A stretch of DNA of 64,000 nucleotides from positions 124,001 through 188,000 of the forward strand of contig JAJOZX010006163.1 in the NCBI GenBank assembly GCA_023014485.1. Reading direction: 5' to 3'. Below are positions 43,906-55,038 of the stretch, in pieces. The notes beneath the pieces were generated by a model. The model made no database searches. It was given only the letters and a program-made list of their open reading frames with translations, and was not told the origin of the DNA. The position numbers and the translations under genes are program-made. Every line of letters begins with the position of its first letter. Within the stretch, counting starts at the first letter, position 1. The DNA is from Bathynomus jamesi (Eukaryota > Arthropoda > Malacostraca > Isopoda > Cirolanidae).

Positions 43906-44617
43906 AATTATGCTTGCCATATCTCATGTAAATGCAAATGGCCTAATAAAGACTACATAAGCTTATTTGACTAGCAAATTTATCTAACTATTTTAGGTTC
44001 ACCACAAAAATGACATACTAGAAGGCAAAAATACAGTATGGCTGATTGGTATCATGGGAAATAATATGATGGAAATCAGCTTCCAACACTTAGACAAGTG
44101 CTTTGTCGCTTATTCCATGGCATAAAAAAGGAGAAGCAAACGCTACCAGAAGCAGCATCAATTACTGTCGAGGAAACGTTGGTAATGTGGAGGAAGGCCA
44201 ATATACCAACATCACAAAAACCAAATGTTGTTGCCAAACTCAAGAAAATATATAACCAGTATGTATACTTGGGGAAAAATAAGCATAGAAAAAGCAGCAC
44301 CAAGAATCTAACACAAAAGCATTTGAAGAACAGCTTGATATTCTTTTTGATTTCTCTATCTCATGCAAATGCAAGTGACCTAATAAAGATTGTAGAAGAT
44401 TGGGAATTTCTGGAAGATCGATGTGGAGTGCGAAAAATGTACATGGCTGGTCAAGATAAAGTTTTCGTGGCGAAAATGGAAAGGAAGGAAAAGAAGCTAG
44501 AGGCAGAACATGAGCTTCGAAAAAAAGCATATGACATGAACACTGCTGAAAAGCAAACAAAGAGGAAATTCAAAGGATGAACTAGATTCTACATCAAGTG
44601 ACACTGAGGAGGAAACA
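43906..44617 (+). pseudogene. Long-TIR element protein, copy 2, N-terminal part
   Basis: Long open piece 44098-44580: ETLVMWRKANIPTSQKPNVV, KLKKIYNQYVYLGKNKHRKS, LSHANASDLIKIVEDWEFLE. It matches the N-terminal region expected for the family (charged, 'W+K.NIPT' and 'L(F/I)....A.ADDL..I..D.EFL'). It precedes an RTE fragment; the coding sequence resumes at 45409. Confidence 0.6.
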
Positions 44618-45408
44618 TGCATAAGTGAATACCTTCTTCTTCTTTCTCTTCGCCCGTTCCCGCCTCTATGCGGGGTCAGCGTTTCTGACCAGCCTCCTCC
44701 ACACAGCCCGGTCCTGGGCTTCTTCCTCCGACAAGTCCTTCTCCCTCAAATCGTCCCTCACCTTCTCCATCCACCTTCGCTTCGGTCTGCCTCTTTTCTC
44801 CTGCCATACACCTCCATATTCATCGTTCTCTTACCCACATAATCTTCGTCCCTCTCATCACATGTCCATACCATTTCAGTCTACTTTCTTGTATCTTCCT
44901 CGAGATTTCTCCAACCTTTGTTGTGCCCCTTATCCTTTCATTCCTTACTCTATCCAACCTTGTCACTCCGCACATCCATCTCAGCATTCTCATCTCCGTT
45001 ACATCTAGTCTTTTCTCATGATCTTTCTTTATAGCCCAAGACTCAGCCCCATACATCATAGCCGGTCTTACCACAGTCTTATACACTTTTCCCTTAACCC
45101 TTGCGCCTATTCTTCGGTCACAACACCCTGAAACTTTCTTCCAATTTTTCCAACCAGATTGCACTCTTGTGTGTTATTTCTGTGTCCAGCTCACCGTCCT
45201 CAGCCACTGTCGATCCCAAGTACGTAAACTTACTTACTCTCTTTAACCTCGCTCCCTCTAAACTAATTTCTGAGTCTTGATTTTCGTAGAACCTCAGGTA
45301 CTCCGTTTTCTTTCTGCTGATTTTCAACCCTCTGTCTTCAAAAGCCCTCCTCCATTCCTCCAATTTTCTTTCTACTACTTCTCTCCTGTTGCTGCATAAG
45401 TGAATACC
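44618..45408 (-). mobile_element. 5'-truncated RTE retrotransposon with 16-bp TSD
   Basis: The 16-bp TGCATAAGTGAATACC flanks both sides (44618-44633 and 45393-45408). Element body 44634-45392. The 3' end on the minus strand is a GAA/AAG-rich simple-repeat tail (44634-44648), typical of RTE elements. Confidence 0.92.
44634..45392 (-). pseudogene. RTE-type RT C-terminal region
   Basis: WRRAFEDRGLKISRKKTEYL (45350), KFTYLGSTVAEDGELDTEI, YKTVVRPAMMYGAESWAI (45080), EMRMLRWMCGVTRLDRVRNE, RLKWYGHVMRG. These are the thumb and C-terminal motifs of RTE/BovB-like RT. The catalytic YADD and endonuclease are lost to 5' truncation. A frameshift near 45140 splits it. Confidence 0.88.
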
Positions 45409-46916
45409 ATAAACGAAAAATCTCCAATCCCGTGCCTTCTACTTCTATTTCAACTCCCTCAAAACGACAAATATCAAATCCAAATCCTCGGCAAATAATC
45501 AACGATCCTAGGTTCTCTGCTGCATTGGATCGTACAAATACATCTTTAAGAGAAGCAATACACATAGTTACTCCTGCTCTTCAGGCAGCAGGAGTTAATA
45601 TTAGGGAGGTTACCCTCTCAAAATCATCAATACAAAGATCAAGACTGAAATCTAGAGCCAAGTTAAGTAAAGGAAAAAAGTAAACATTTTACCCAGAAAC
45701 TGCTCTCATTATACATTTTGATGGAGGAAATCTGACTGTATAGCTGTTGCCTCGGGTAGAAATGTAGAAAACTCCTAGGAATCCCTAAATTGGTGGAAGG
45801 TACGGGAGTCAAGATGGGTAGAGCAATATTACAGTTAATAGAGGAATGGGATGGCATACGAAACTGGATTGCTGGTCTTTGTTTTGATACAACAGCCAGC
45901 AATACTGGCATCCATGGAGGAACCTGCACCACCATTGAGCAGGGCCTCCAGCAGAGAATACTTTTCCTAGCTTGCCGCCACCACATTCTTGAAATAGTAG
46001 TGGGAGCTGTTTTTGACAAATTCTTTGTATCTCGAAGGCCTGATATAGATATTTTTGCAAGGTTCAAAGATCAGTGATCTTGGTTAGACAAAAGTGAATA
46101 TACTCCCCTTGAAAGTGATGCCAGTGAAATGTCGGAAAAAGAATTAGAATGGGTGAAGGGAACGTGATGACCTGGTACCAATGTCTGCGTGAAAAATTGC
46201 GAGACAACCATGAGTGCCACGATTATCAGGAATCCTAGAGCTAGCATTTCTTTGGGGAAAAACCATCAAGAGGGATACACTTTACAGCTCCTGGAGCATA
46301 CCATAGGGCAAGATGGATGGCCAAAAGGCATTTATTGCTTAAAAATCTATCTATTTCGAGATCGATTCAATTTGAGAGAGAAAGAAAAAGAAGCCATCAA
46401 ACTTAACATATTTTGCGTATCAATATATATAAAAGCCTGGTTTAATGCAATAAGAGCTGCCATTGCCCCTATCAATGATATGGATGATGATAAAGCTGGA
46501 AGATTACCAAGAAATTGATAAGGAGATATCGACTGTGGCATTAGGCAAACTCGGATCCCACCTTTGGTACTTATGCGAGGATTTAGCAGCTTTAGCATTT
46601 TTTTCAGAAGTCAACAACTCAGAAAAGGGTGCAATGGTGCAAGCTCTTGGAAACCAATTTAAAACTAAAGATCTTCGCAGAGTAGAATGCAAAACAATTC
46701 GGACTTTCAAATGTAAGAATCTTTCTGACTTTATAACGTGAGATCTTAAATTTTTCCAGGCTATGAAAATTGATGAATCATTTGTAACAGTAGATCCAGC
46801 TGCATGGTTGAACGCCCAGCATATATTCATGGGAAGGATTTAGTTTCCCAGCTGAAAGTGGTTAATGACTGCGCTGAAAGAATGGTAAAACTTGCCACTG
46901 ATTTTAATGAAACCAT
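45409..46916 (+). pseudogene. Long-TIR element protein, copy 2, central and C-terminal part
   Basis: In order: DPRFSAALDRTNTSLREAIH (45520), ALIIHFDGGNLTV (45710, first candidate D), IAGLCFDTTASNTGIHGGTC (45870, second D), LLACRHHILEIVVGAVF-like block (45960), TAPGAYHRARWMAK (46275, with HRARW for HHARW), IYCLKIYLFRDRF, DKEISTVALGKLGSHLWYLC (46520), VVNDCAERMVKLATDF (46860, candidate E). Frameshifts in homopolymers are frequent. The frame is cut at 46916 by the BEL/Pao LTR and resumes at 52549. Confidence 0.72.
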
Positions 46917-47729
46917 TATATGGAAAAACTATACGCACTCACAACATGGTATTATATGTGGTACATTTATTTCATAATTAAATATAAATTATTAATTAAT
47001 TGAATTAAATATCTATACAAAAATGCCTCGGGATTGGCGACATAGCCTATTGGGAATGAAATAATTGAATTGCCATACGTACAAAGAACCTGTATGTATG
47101 AATCAGCCTCACATAGCAATAAGAAAACTCAATTTATTGTTTAGTCTACCACAGAGAAGTAGACCAAACAAAATTTTGCTAGATCGGCAAATAATAATGA
47201 AAACACAAGCGAACCAAGGAACGGCTCAGCGCTGTTTATGTTACAGCGAAGCTTTAAACAGGGAGGATGTCTTTGTCCCCCCTAAAGTTCTGAGTGAATT
47301 CCTTATAATATAAAACCTAATGACTATAAAAGGATAGGCCTATTCCTTCAGGGGCTTATATAGTGACTGCCTATACCTAAAAGTGTTTATATTATATTAA
47401 TTACATAAAGTTAATTCGTCGCGAAACTCGATCGTGGCGGCCCTACACCGAAGATGATCGTAACGCCCTCCATCGAAACAAACAAAGACACAGCAAAAAT
47501 AAGGTGAGGCAAATTATTTTCATTCTAATATACTGTAGGTCGCGCAAATCCCGACGCTAGAATTACCGTAATCAATATAAATATAAAGAGGTCCTTTAAA
47601 GACCTACATATTCATAACTCTAACGAAAAAGCATAGGGCTTTTGTCGGTAACCCTCCACTGAAGTCTGCTGGAAATTTCCAACGGATGAGGGCACAGGCA
47701 ATCAACCCATAGCCCTAATAGTTTTTTCA
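46917..47729 (+). repeat. BEL/Pao 5' LTR
   Basis: A direct repeat of 51777-52548. It contains an extra 40 bp near 47300-47370 (GGCTTATATAGTGACTGCC) absent from the 3' LTR. Confidence 0.9.
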
Positions 47730-47731
47730 AA

Positions 47732-47750
47732 TGGTGGCCCTGTGTATGGG
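47732..47750 (+). promoter_or_regulatory. Putative primer-binding site
   Basis: TGGTGGCCCTGTGTATGGGG directly follows the LTR. The second BEL/Pao element has the related TGGTGGTCCGTGTGTGGGG after its LTR (60630). TGG would pair with the tRNA CCA end. The tRNA was not identified. Confidence 0.55.
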
Positions 47751-47759
47751 GAACTAACC

Positions 47760-48400
47760 CCTCTACAATTTACACTGACACGCAGTGGCTAGGCTTAGCT
47801 CATTAGGCCTAACCCCAATTTCAACCTTAACCCCACTATAGTTTTTTCATATGGTGGCCTAAGCAACTGGAACCGATTCCTTTACTTTTACACTAACCGA
47901 AAACAAAGGCTTGTTCATTTAACAGGCATAACTTATTGTAGGTCCTAAAAAGAATAGGCCCACAACATTAAGCCTATTTAATAGGTCCTACTCTTCAAAC
48001 TCAAAACAAAAGCCTTGTTAATTTAACAGGCTTAATCAACTCATTTGAGGTCCTATAAAATAATAGGCCCAAACATAAGCCTGCTCGGTAGGCCCAACAA
48101 ATAGGCATATTTAGTAGGCCCACCTAACTACATTACATAATAGGCCTACCTCTTAAAGTAGGCCTTACTCTTTACACTCAAGGCCTATCCTAACTAAAAA
48201 CACTAAATTTATAATTGAACCTGTGGTGTAGGTTATAAAATTTATTTCAGCAATTTAACTTACTCATAAGACTCATTAACATCACAAAATTCGACTCAGA
48301 CCTGTAACATCACAAAATTCGACTAAAACCTGTAACATCACAAAGACCTAAAGCAATTGCACAAATTCGAACCTACACCCACCTAACACCTATTAGTGAC
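47760..48400. other. BEL/Pao leader rich in AGGCCTA/CCTAA
   Basis: Noncoding leader with dozens of TAGGCCT, GGCCTA, CCTAA and AGGCTTA words. No ORF is supported. A similar composition is seen after the LTR of the second BEL/Pao element (60690-60780). Confidence 0.5.
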
Positions 48401-48412
48401 CCTATTCCAAAT

Positions 48413-48655
48413 CCTATTTGACATATAGGCATAAGTCCTATTTGACATATAGGCCCAACCTATTCCAAGTCCTATTTGACATATAGGCCCAACCTATTCC
48501 AAGTCCTATTTGACATATAGGCCCAACCAATTCCAAATCCTATTTGACATATAGGCATACCAAGTCCTATTTGACATATAGGCCCAACCTATTTCAAACC
48601 CTATTTGACATATAGGCATACCAAGTCCTATTTGACATATAGGCACAACCTATTA
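48413..48655. repeat. Minisatellite, 8 copies of CCTATTTGACATATAGG
   Basis: Eight copies of the 17-bp core, spaced about 28-36 bp by variable linkers (CCCAACCTATTCCAAGT and similar). The core has imperfect dyad symmetry (CCTAT/ATAGG). Confidence 0.9.
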
Positions 48656-49028
48656 TAGACAAGGCTTGATATAAGGGTCTCAAATGTAACGTTTGAGGAT
48701 CTTTACTCAGCCAAATTGATTAACCTAATCCAAAACCCAAAAATAAAACCCTATAACAAAATACACATTTACACACATACGTACGGTACAGTATATAAAT
48801 ATATACATACGACTTCAAACATCCAATTCTTCTTTTAAAAGAAGAAACACAACAGATTTCATTAACAGACACATACATTCCTCGCAAACAGATTGGATTC
48901 CTTCAAAACACCAAACCTTCCAGACCTACCTGTAGGATACACAACATTTACTCATTCATAACTACGGGTATTAATTTCATTGGAGTGGTGAATCCAAGTT
49001 TTGAAGACCAACTGGATTCGGAGGAATG

Positions 49029-49030
<2 letters not shown>

Positions 49031-49068
<38 letters not shown>
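49031..49068. repeat. (AC)19 microsatellite
   Basis: An uninterrupted dinucleotide run inside the BEL/Pao internal region. Confidence 0.95.
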
Positions 49069-49070
<2 letters not shown>

Positions 49071-49225
49071 CTCTTTCATGTGTCTCAAACACAACAACCT
49101 GTCTAAACATAACCAAGGATCGGAGAGTAAAAGCTTTTATTGCTGCGCTCTGATTCTGTGCACATAATTTTGTGCCAAAAATTATATGGTTAGACAGTGA
49201 CACGTACAAACAAACTACTCTACTC

Positions 49226-49955
49226 CAAAGGGCCTTGGCCTACCTTGGCCATAGCCCAACAAATTCATCAAAGGGCTGATGGCCTACCCTTGGCCATAGC
49301 CCAACAAATCATCAAAGGGCCTTGGCCTACCTTGGCCATAGCCCAACAAATTCATCAAACGGCTGATGGCCTACCTTTGGCCATAGCCCAACAATTCATC
49401 AAAAGGGCTGATGGCCTACCTTGGCCATAGCCCAACAAATTCATCAAATGGGTTGATGGCCTACCTTGGCCATAGCCCAACAAACAGGGGCTTTGTGGCC
49501 TCCCTTGGCCACAGCCCAAACTACAGGGGTCTTGTGGCCTCCCTTGGCCACAGCCCAAACTACAGGGGTCTTGTGGCCTCCCGTGGCCACAGCCCAAACT
49601 ACAGGGGTCTTGTGGCCTCCCGTGGCCACAGCCCAAACTACAGGGATCTTGTGGCCTCCCTTGGCCACAGCCCAAACTACAGGGGTCTTGTGGCCTCCCT
49701 TGGCCACAGCCCAAACTACAGGGGTTTTGTGGCCTCCCTTGGCCACAGCCCAAACTACAGGGGTCTTGTGGCCTCCCTTGGCCACAGCCCAAACTACAGG
49801 GGTCTTGTGGCCTCCCTTGGCCACAGCCCAAACAACATTGGTCTTGTGGCCTCCCTTGGCCAGAGACCAAACAACAAGGGTCTTGTGGCCTCCTTTGGCC
49901 AGAGACCAAACAAAAAGGGTCTTGTGGCCCCCCTTGGCCATAGGCCAAACAACAC
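49226..49955. repeat. Two-part minisatellite (about 44-bp and 39-bp units)
   Basis: 49226-49490: about six copies of a 42-46-bp unit (GGCCTACCTTGGCCATAGCC then CAACAAATTCATCAAA). 49490-49955: twelve copies of a 39-bp unit (TCTTGTGGCCTCCCTTGGCC then ACAGCCCAAACTACAGGGG). The core TTGGCCA-AGCCCAA is shared. Because 39 is a multiple of three and the unit lacks stops in several frames, overlapping 'ORFs' appear on both strands with a 13-residue period. I do not call these proteins. Confidence 0.92.
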
Positions 49956-50161
49956 AAAAACAGTACAGGATTCAAAGCCCCAAGCCCTCCAGATCTACCT
50001 GTGGAGGAGTAAATTTACTCCACTAAAACTACGGGTATTGACTAGTCTGAAGTGGTAGGAGGTTTGAATACAGTACAAACTCTTTCTAATTCTCCTAAAT
50101 TAAAAGAACAAAAGACAACAATGGGAACATTGAACCAAACAATTACACGAAAACACTTGGA

Positions 50162-51459
50162 ATGCTTTGGTTTTTAAAACAGAATTCCGAACACGATGAC
50201 ACTCTTTGCACAAAGAGTTATAACTTAAATCCAAATGCCGATACAAAAAGACAAGTGCTTTCAGAATCATCCAAAATTTTCGACCCCATTGGATTATATT
50301 TACCAGCAACCATAAGATCCAAAACCCTTTTGCAAGACTTATGGAAAAAGAAAATTGATTGGGATGAACCACTTTCAGTGGAAGACCAACTTCATTGGAA
50401 AAAATTAGCCACAGACTTGAACAAAGTTCAAGACATCTACGTACCAAGATGTGCTGGCTACAGATTGAAATCTCAAACACTACACATTTTTACAGATGCC
50501 AGCACACAAGCTTACGGTGTTGTGCCTATTTAACAAGTGAAAATGAAAGTAACTTGGTTTATTCAAAGGCAAAAGTGGCACTCTTAAACCAAAAGAAAAC
50601 TGTACCACAACTTGAATTATTAGCTGTCTCATTGGGAGTTAAAACAGCAGACTTTCTTTCACAAGTGTATAAAGAAGTTGACATAACAAACATTTACTTA
50701 AGGACAGACAGTCAAATTTGTCAACATGGGTGACCAACACAGATACAACTTCTTGCAAAAATATATTTGTGAAAAAACAGACTAACAGAAATCAAAACTG
50801 CAAACACAAACCTTGGTATCAAATTTAGGTACATAAAAACAAAAGAGAATCCTGCAGACTTTTTGACAAGAGGGCTCTCTTACAAGCTGTTGAAAACAAA
50901 TAAAATCTGGTATGAAGGGCCCGAATGGCTAACATGTGAAGATCTTTGGCCAGCCAAAGTAGTTAACCTCACACTCAACTCTACAACAACTGAAAAGATC
51001 ACTGAGGACAAACCTATATTTGACTATCACCTTTATTCAGACCTCAACAAACTCTTGAGAATTACAGTCTATTGCTGCAAGTTTGTCAATAGCTACCTTC
51101 TCAAACACTGTCCTCAGAAGGCCTTTTCTAACTTAACAGAAACTGCAACAAAATACTGGCTCCAACAGATACAAGCTTCAAAATTTGACAAGGAGTTGAA
51201 GTATCTTAGGTCCAGTAACACATTAAACAAAGGAATTCCTTCACTTGTCATGGATCTAAATCTGTACCTGGATACAGAGGGTCTGATAAGGTGTAAAGGA
51301 AGGCTTAACAAGTCAACTTTGACTTACAAGTCTAAGCACCCAATTCTTCTTCCAAGGAGAAATCACTTCACAAATCTCATCATCAGGGATACCCACAACA
51401 AAATACACCACATGGGGGTCCCACAAAACCTGACAGGCCTCAAAGAAAGACTGCTTTGA
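50162..51459 (+). pseudogene. BEL/Pao pol remnant: RT end, RNase H, integrase zinc finger
   Basis: ADTKRQVLSESSKIFDPIGL and LLQDLWKKKIDWDEPL (50245-50375), the connection after RT in BEL/Pao; LHIFTDASTQAYGVV (50485, RNase H D) then in a shifted frame KKTVPQLELLAVSLGVKTAD (RNase H E) and YLRTDSQ (D); ENPADFLTRGL (50850); RCKGRLNKSTL and HNKIHHMGV (51290-51415), the H/H part of the integrase zinc-binding domain. The integrase catalytic core is absent. Frameshifts at about 50530 and 50735. Confidence 0.85.
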
Positions 51460-51776
51460 AAGCCAGAAAACTTTTACAAGAAAAAATTAAAACTGGTGAC
51501 TAATAAACCTTACACAAATTGAGCAAAGTTAAAATGCTTAATAACCATACTTTAATTCCATAAATTTCCTATACTTAAAGGGAGTCGAACTGATTGACAT
51601 AACTTTAACTAAACTTGAGAAGTTGGCCTCTTGAACTTTATATTTAAATAGGTCTTGAGTAACCTCTCTCTTCCTAAATTCCTATTTCATTCTTTTCAAT
51701 CCATTTCACATGGTTTAAAACAGTTTATCAAAAAATTTGATCTACAACATACAAATTTTTCTCCGGCCCCTCCTAG
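51460..51776 (+). other. BEL/Pao 3' internal remnant
   Basis: A noncoding stretch between the broken integrase and the 3' LTR. No recognisable env or other ORF. Confidence 0.5.
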
Positions 51777-52548
51777 TATATGGAAAAACTATACGCACTC
51801 ACAACATGGTATCATATGTGGTACATTTATTTCATAATTAAATATAAATTATTAATTAATTGAATTAAATATCTATACAAAAATGCCTCGGGATTGGCGA
51901 CATAGCCTATTGGGAATGAAATAATTGAATTGCCATACGTACAAAGAACCTGTATGTATGAATCAGCCTCACATAGCAACAAGAAAACTCAATTTATTGT
52001 TTAGTCTACCACAGAGAAGTAGACCAAACAAAATTTTGCTAGATCGGCAAATAATAATGAAAACACAAGCGAACCAAGGAACGGCTCAGCGCTGTTTATG
52101 TTACAGCGAAGCTTTAAACAGGGAGGATGTGAAATTGTCCCCCCTAAAGTTCTGAGTGAATTCCTTATAATAAACCACAGGATAGGCCTATACCTAAAAG
52201 TGTTTATATTATATTAATTACATAAAGTTAATTCGTCGCGAAACTCGATCGTGGCGGCCCTACACCGAAGATGATCGTAACGCCCTCCATCGAAACAAAC
52301 AAAGACCCAGCAAAAATAAGGTGAGGCAAATTATTTTCATTCTAATATACTGTAGGTCGCGCAAATCCGACGCTAGAATTACCGTAATCAAAATAAATAT
52401 AAAGAGGTCCTTTAAAGACCTACATATTCATAACTCTCTAACGAAAAAGCATAGGGCTTTTGTCGGTAACCCTCCACTGAAGTCTGCTGGAAATTTCCAA
52501 CGGATGAGGGCACAGGCAATCAACCCATAGCCCTATATAGTTTTTTCA
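51777..52548 (+). repeat. BEL/Pao 3' LTR
   Basis: A direct repeat of the 5' LTR, high identity. A 4-bp GAAA insertion-type difference at about 52130 and the missing 40-bp block are the main differences. Confidence 0.9.
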
Positions 52549-52867
52549 AACATTACGACCAGTGAAGAGCAACGCCAGTTTCTTTTTCAAGTTGTTGAGT
52601 TCCATCGTAGAAAAATTTTAACCCCTACAAAAGCAAGTGTTTTATAAAATCAAGCAATATAAATTTATGACGCAAATTGGTATCAAAGGTAAGAAATTGT
52701 GATTTCTCCCAAAATTTCATATTTTTGAATGCTGTGAGCAGTCACTAAATATGCACCAAATTGGATAAAATTTGTACGTGATGCATGTTTCAAGTGTCAC
52801 AAAATGAAAACCTATGCGACTTTGAACGAATAATTTTTTTTTTAACATCACAACTTGGGACAGTCTA
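52549..52867 (+). pseudogene. Long-TIR element copy 2: gene end and right TIR
   Basis: Codons TTSEEQRQFLFQVVEFHRRK continue the copy 2 frame cut at 46916 and align with ELLQVVEENRRMIP of copy 1. The rest (about 52650-52867) is AT-rich terminal sequence inverted with respect to 38537 onward, for example TGAGCAGTCACTAAATA opposite TATTAAGCGACTGCTCA. Confidence 0.7.
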
Positions 52868-53024
52868 CCCTCCACCAGTAGTAGGAAATGAAATAGTAAC
52901 TATTTTCTATGACACCATCATACTAGTAGGAACATGCATAGAAAATAAAGCAGTAAAACCACACCCAGTAGTGTGGGAAAAACAAGGTAAAACTGCTTTA
53001 ACCTTTAAGATGGTGACATACGTG
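52868..53024 (+). pseudogene. Second R2-like copy, part B (endonuclease)
   Basis: PPPVVGNEIVTIFYDTIILV then HPVVWEKQGKTALT aligns with HTPAPVTGNNHYTIYYDTLI and DIVVWDKRERSALL of the first R2-like copy. The expected Asp before VVW is replaced (HPVVW), so the endonuclease core is damaged. It is cut at 53032 by a hAT. Confidence 0.7.
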
Positions 53025-54151
53025 TGTATATCCAGAGATGGGCACGATCTTGATCTTCAAGATCAGATCGTGATCTGATCTTGATCTTGAAGATCACTTT
53101 TATTATGGTGATCTTCTTGATCTAAGATCACTTTATTTCTTGTGATCTTGATCTTGAAGATCACTTTAGACTTCAAGATCACTTTTAATTTCAGATTCTT
53201 AAATATGCCGCTATGCGAATGTCATTTGTTTTTTGTCCAAGCGACATCTGGTGGCAACTTTGTTCAACACCGACTGTTTATGTTTTCTGTTAGTTGGGTG
53301 ACTTGCGTCATGCGTGGGCTCATGAAGGTGTAGTTGCTGTGGAATTTAGGCTCGTAAAAAGTGTAATTTACTGTGCAATTATGTTAAAAGTGTTCTATTA
53401 ATATATTATTATATATAGACATAAAATATAGCCTATAGGTCCGTATTCATAATAAATTAATTCTAACATATTTTATTTACAGATTGAATTTTTTAATAAT
53501 GAGTGCAATTTTACAACTTCAACAGGCTCCTAAGGGAACCAAATATTCTAGGTTGTCACCAGAACAGTATTCAATATATTTAGATAACAATGTTGGTAAT
53601 AAGGATCAATCTGTGCTATTGAACGGAAAATATTTTCAAATTGTCGAAAAACTGGAAACAGTATCAAAGTTATTTGTAGGCAGTGTACAAAGAAAACTAC
53701 AATTCTGTCTGCTGGCCTCGACTCAACAAGCATCTTCTGAGGCACCTCAGGGTTTAGTACTACTTAGTAACTAAGTAGTAAGTAGCAACATTAACATAAT
53801 GGTTCAAGTCATATTTTTAAGTGACTGGTGCCATACAAGACTAATGCTACATTTACATAGACGTCCATTTGAATATATTGTGCACTTCAGATATTATAGA
53901 TTATGGACTAGTAACTACATTAAAAACTGCCGATATCCAACTATAATAAAACGCCAGGTGTATCTGTCTTTCTCTCTGTCTGATCCATGTCTGTAATTTC
54001 TCCTATTTAGTTACTGAAGGACGAAATTCGGCTTTCAATTTAACATAGGATAAAAATGTACTGATCATGGTGAAAATAATTTTAGTTAAAAGAAAAATTT
54101 TAGAATCTTAAGTATTAATTTCAACTAGAAGTTTGATACTCTGATAAATAT

Positions 54152-54180
54152 TATACAGGGTGTTCAAGAAGTCTCTCCGC
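54152..54180 (+). repeat. Solo mariner-like terminus
   Basis: TACAGGGTGTTCAAGAAGTC then TCTCCGCA, a typical mariner-group end after TA, with no partner TIR seen nearby. It lies in intron 1 of the hAT gene, just upstream of exon 2. Confidence 0.35.
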
Positions 54181-55038
54181 ATGATGATAATTTATTTTCT
54201 TGTGCAGAAACTACATTCGGATCTTTTGGGTGAATATGAATCGGAGAAGAAATCTCGCAAGCGTCCAGCTAAAGAAGAAGATGCCAGCGGCAGCAATGCT
54301 GGCCCTGCCAAAATTGCCAAGCAGTCAACACTAAGCATGTTCCACATTTCCAAGCAAAAACCAGGACCACCAATATGCAAGGATATCCTTGAAAAGAAGA
54401 TTCTCTCGCTTGTGGCTAATGGGCTCCTACCATTGAGCCTAGTTGAACTACATGAATTTAAGGATCTTCTTTCATGTTAGTATAACTCAAATATTTTGCT
54501 ATTTTTTCCATAGCTAATATCTGATTAAAATAATTAATCATATTATTTGTATGAACATTAGACTATCGCTAGCCTAGCTAAATATTTTGATATTTTTTCC
54601 ATAGCTAATCTATTGTATTTGTTTTAATTTTTAAATATTTTTTTCAGACGTCAACCCGGCTGTTCAGGTGCCATCTAGACGCACCCTAGCTAGATCTCTT
54701 GCAACAACAACCAGTACAATGAAGGAAGACATACAAGCAAAACTGGCAGCGGTTGACCATGTGTGTGTTACATGCGACATATGGTCAACTAATCACCGCA
54801 GTTTCATGGGAGTCACTGCGCATTGGGTATGCTATTGATTTAGTGTATTATTTTTATATAATTGATAAATTGACTATTGGTGATAGACTGATAGTCTGAT
54901 AGACTTATAGTATAATCTTTTCAATTATTCGACATGTGTTCCTCATTCATTAATTTGGTGAGTCTTCATTTTGCTGTGATTCACAGTAATTTCACACTAA
55001 TTCACTGATTCTGTCATCTGTCATTGTGTCTGATTCAC

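Larger units (their letters stand above)
46917..52548 (+). mobile_element. BEL/Pao LTR retrotransposon, defective
   Basis: Two direct LTRs (46917-47729, 813 bp; 51777-52548, 772 bp) start TATATGGAAAAACTATACGC and end TTTTTTCA, differing mainly by a 40-bp indel. Flanking pentamers ACCAT and AACAT (46912-46916, 52549-52553) match at 4 of 5. A primer-binding-site-like TGGTGG lies 2 bases after the left LTR. Internal coding is reduced to part of pol; gag, protease, the RT core and the integrase core are missing. It interrupts the copy 2 gene, which reads on at 52549. Confidence 0.88.
38537..52867. mobile_element. Long-TIR DNA element, copy 2, with nested insertions
   Basis: The right end read inward is TAGACTGTCCCAAGTTG and the left end CAGACTGTCACAAAAAA. 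Similarity continues inward over at least 100 bp (shared AAAAAAATAATT, TCGCATA, GACTGCTCA blocks). The 8-bp CCCTCCAC flanks both sides (38529-38536, 52868-52875). Deleting the element plus one TSD rejoins the two parts of the second R2-like copy in a single frame. Nested inside are a pogo element (38748-43850), an RTE fragment (44634-45392) and a BEL/Pao element (46917-52548). The net host length is about 2.8 kb. The ends resemble copy 1 (TAGGGTGTCCCA). Confidence 0.75.

Noticed and set aside
48413..48655. CRISPR-like array (17-bp repeats with spacers)
   Set aside because: Linkers are themselves repeated and similar to each other, the genome is eukaryotic and there are no cas genes; it is a minisatellite.
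49197..50058. Long overlapping ORFs of up to 215 codons on both strands
   Set aside because: They are products of the 39-bp minisatellite period; no domain, start context or non-repeat support.
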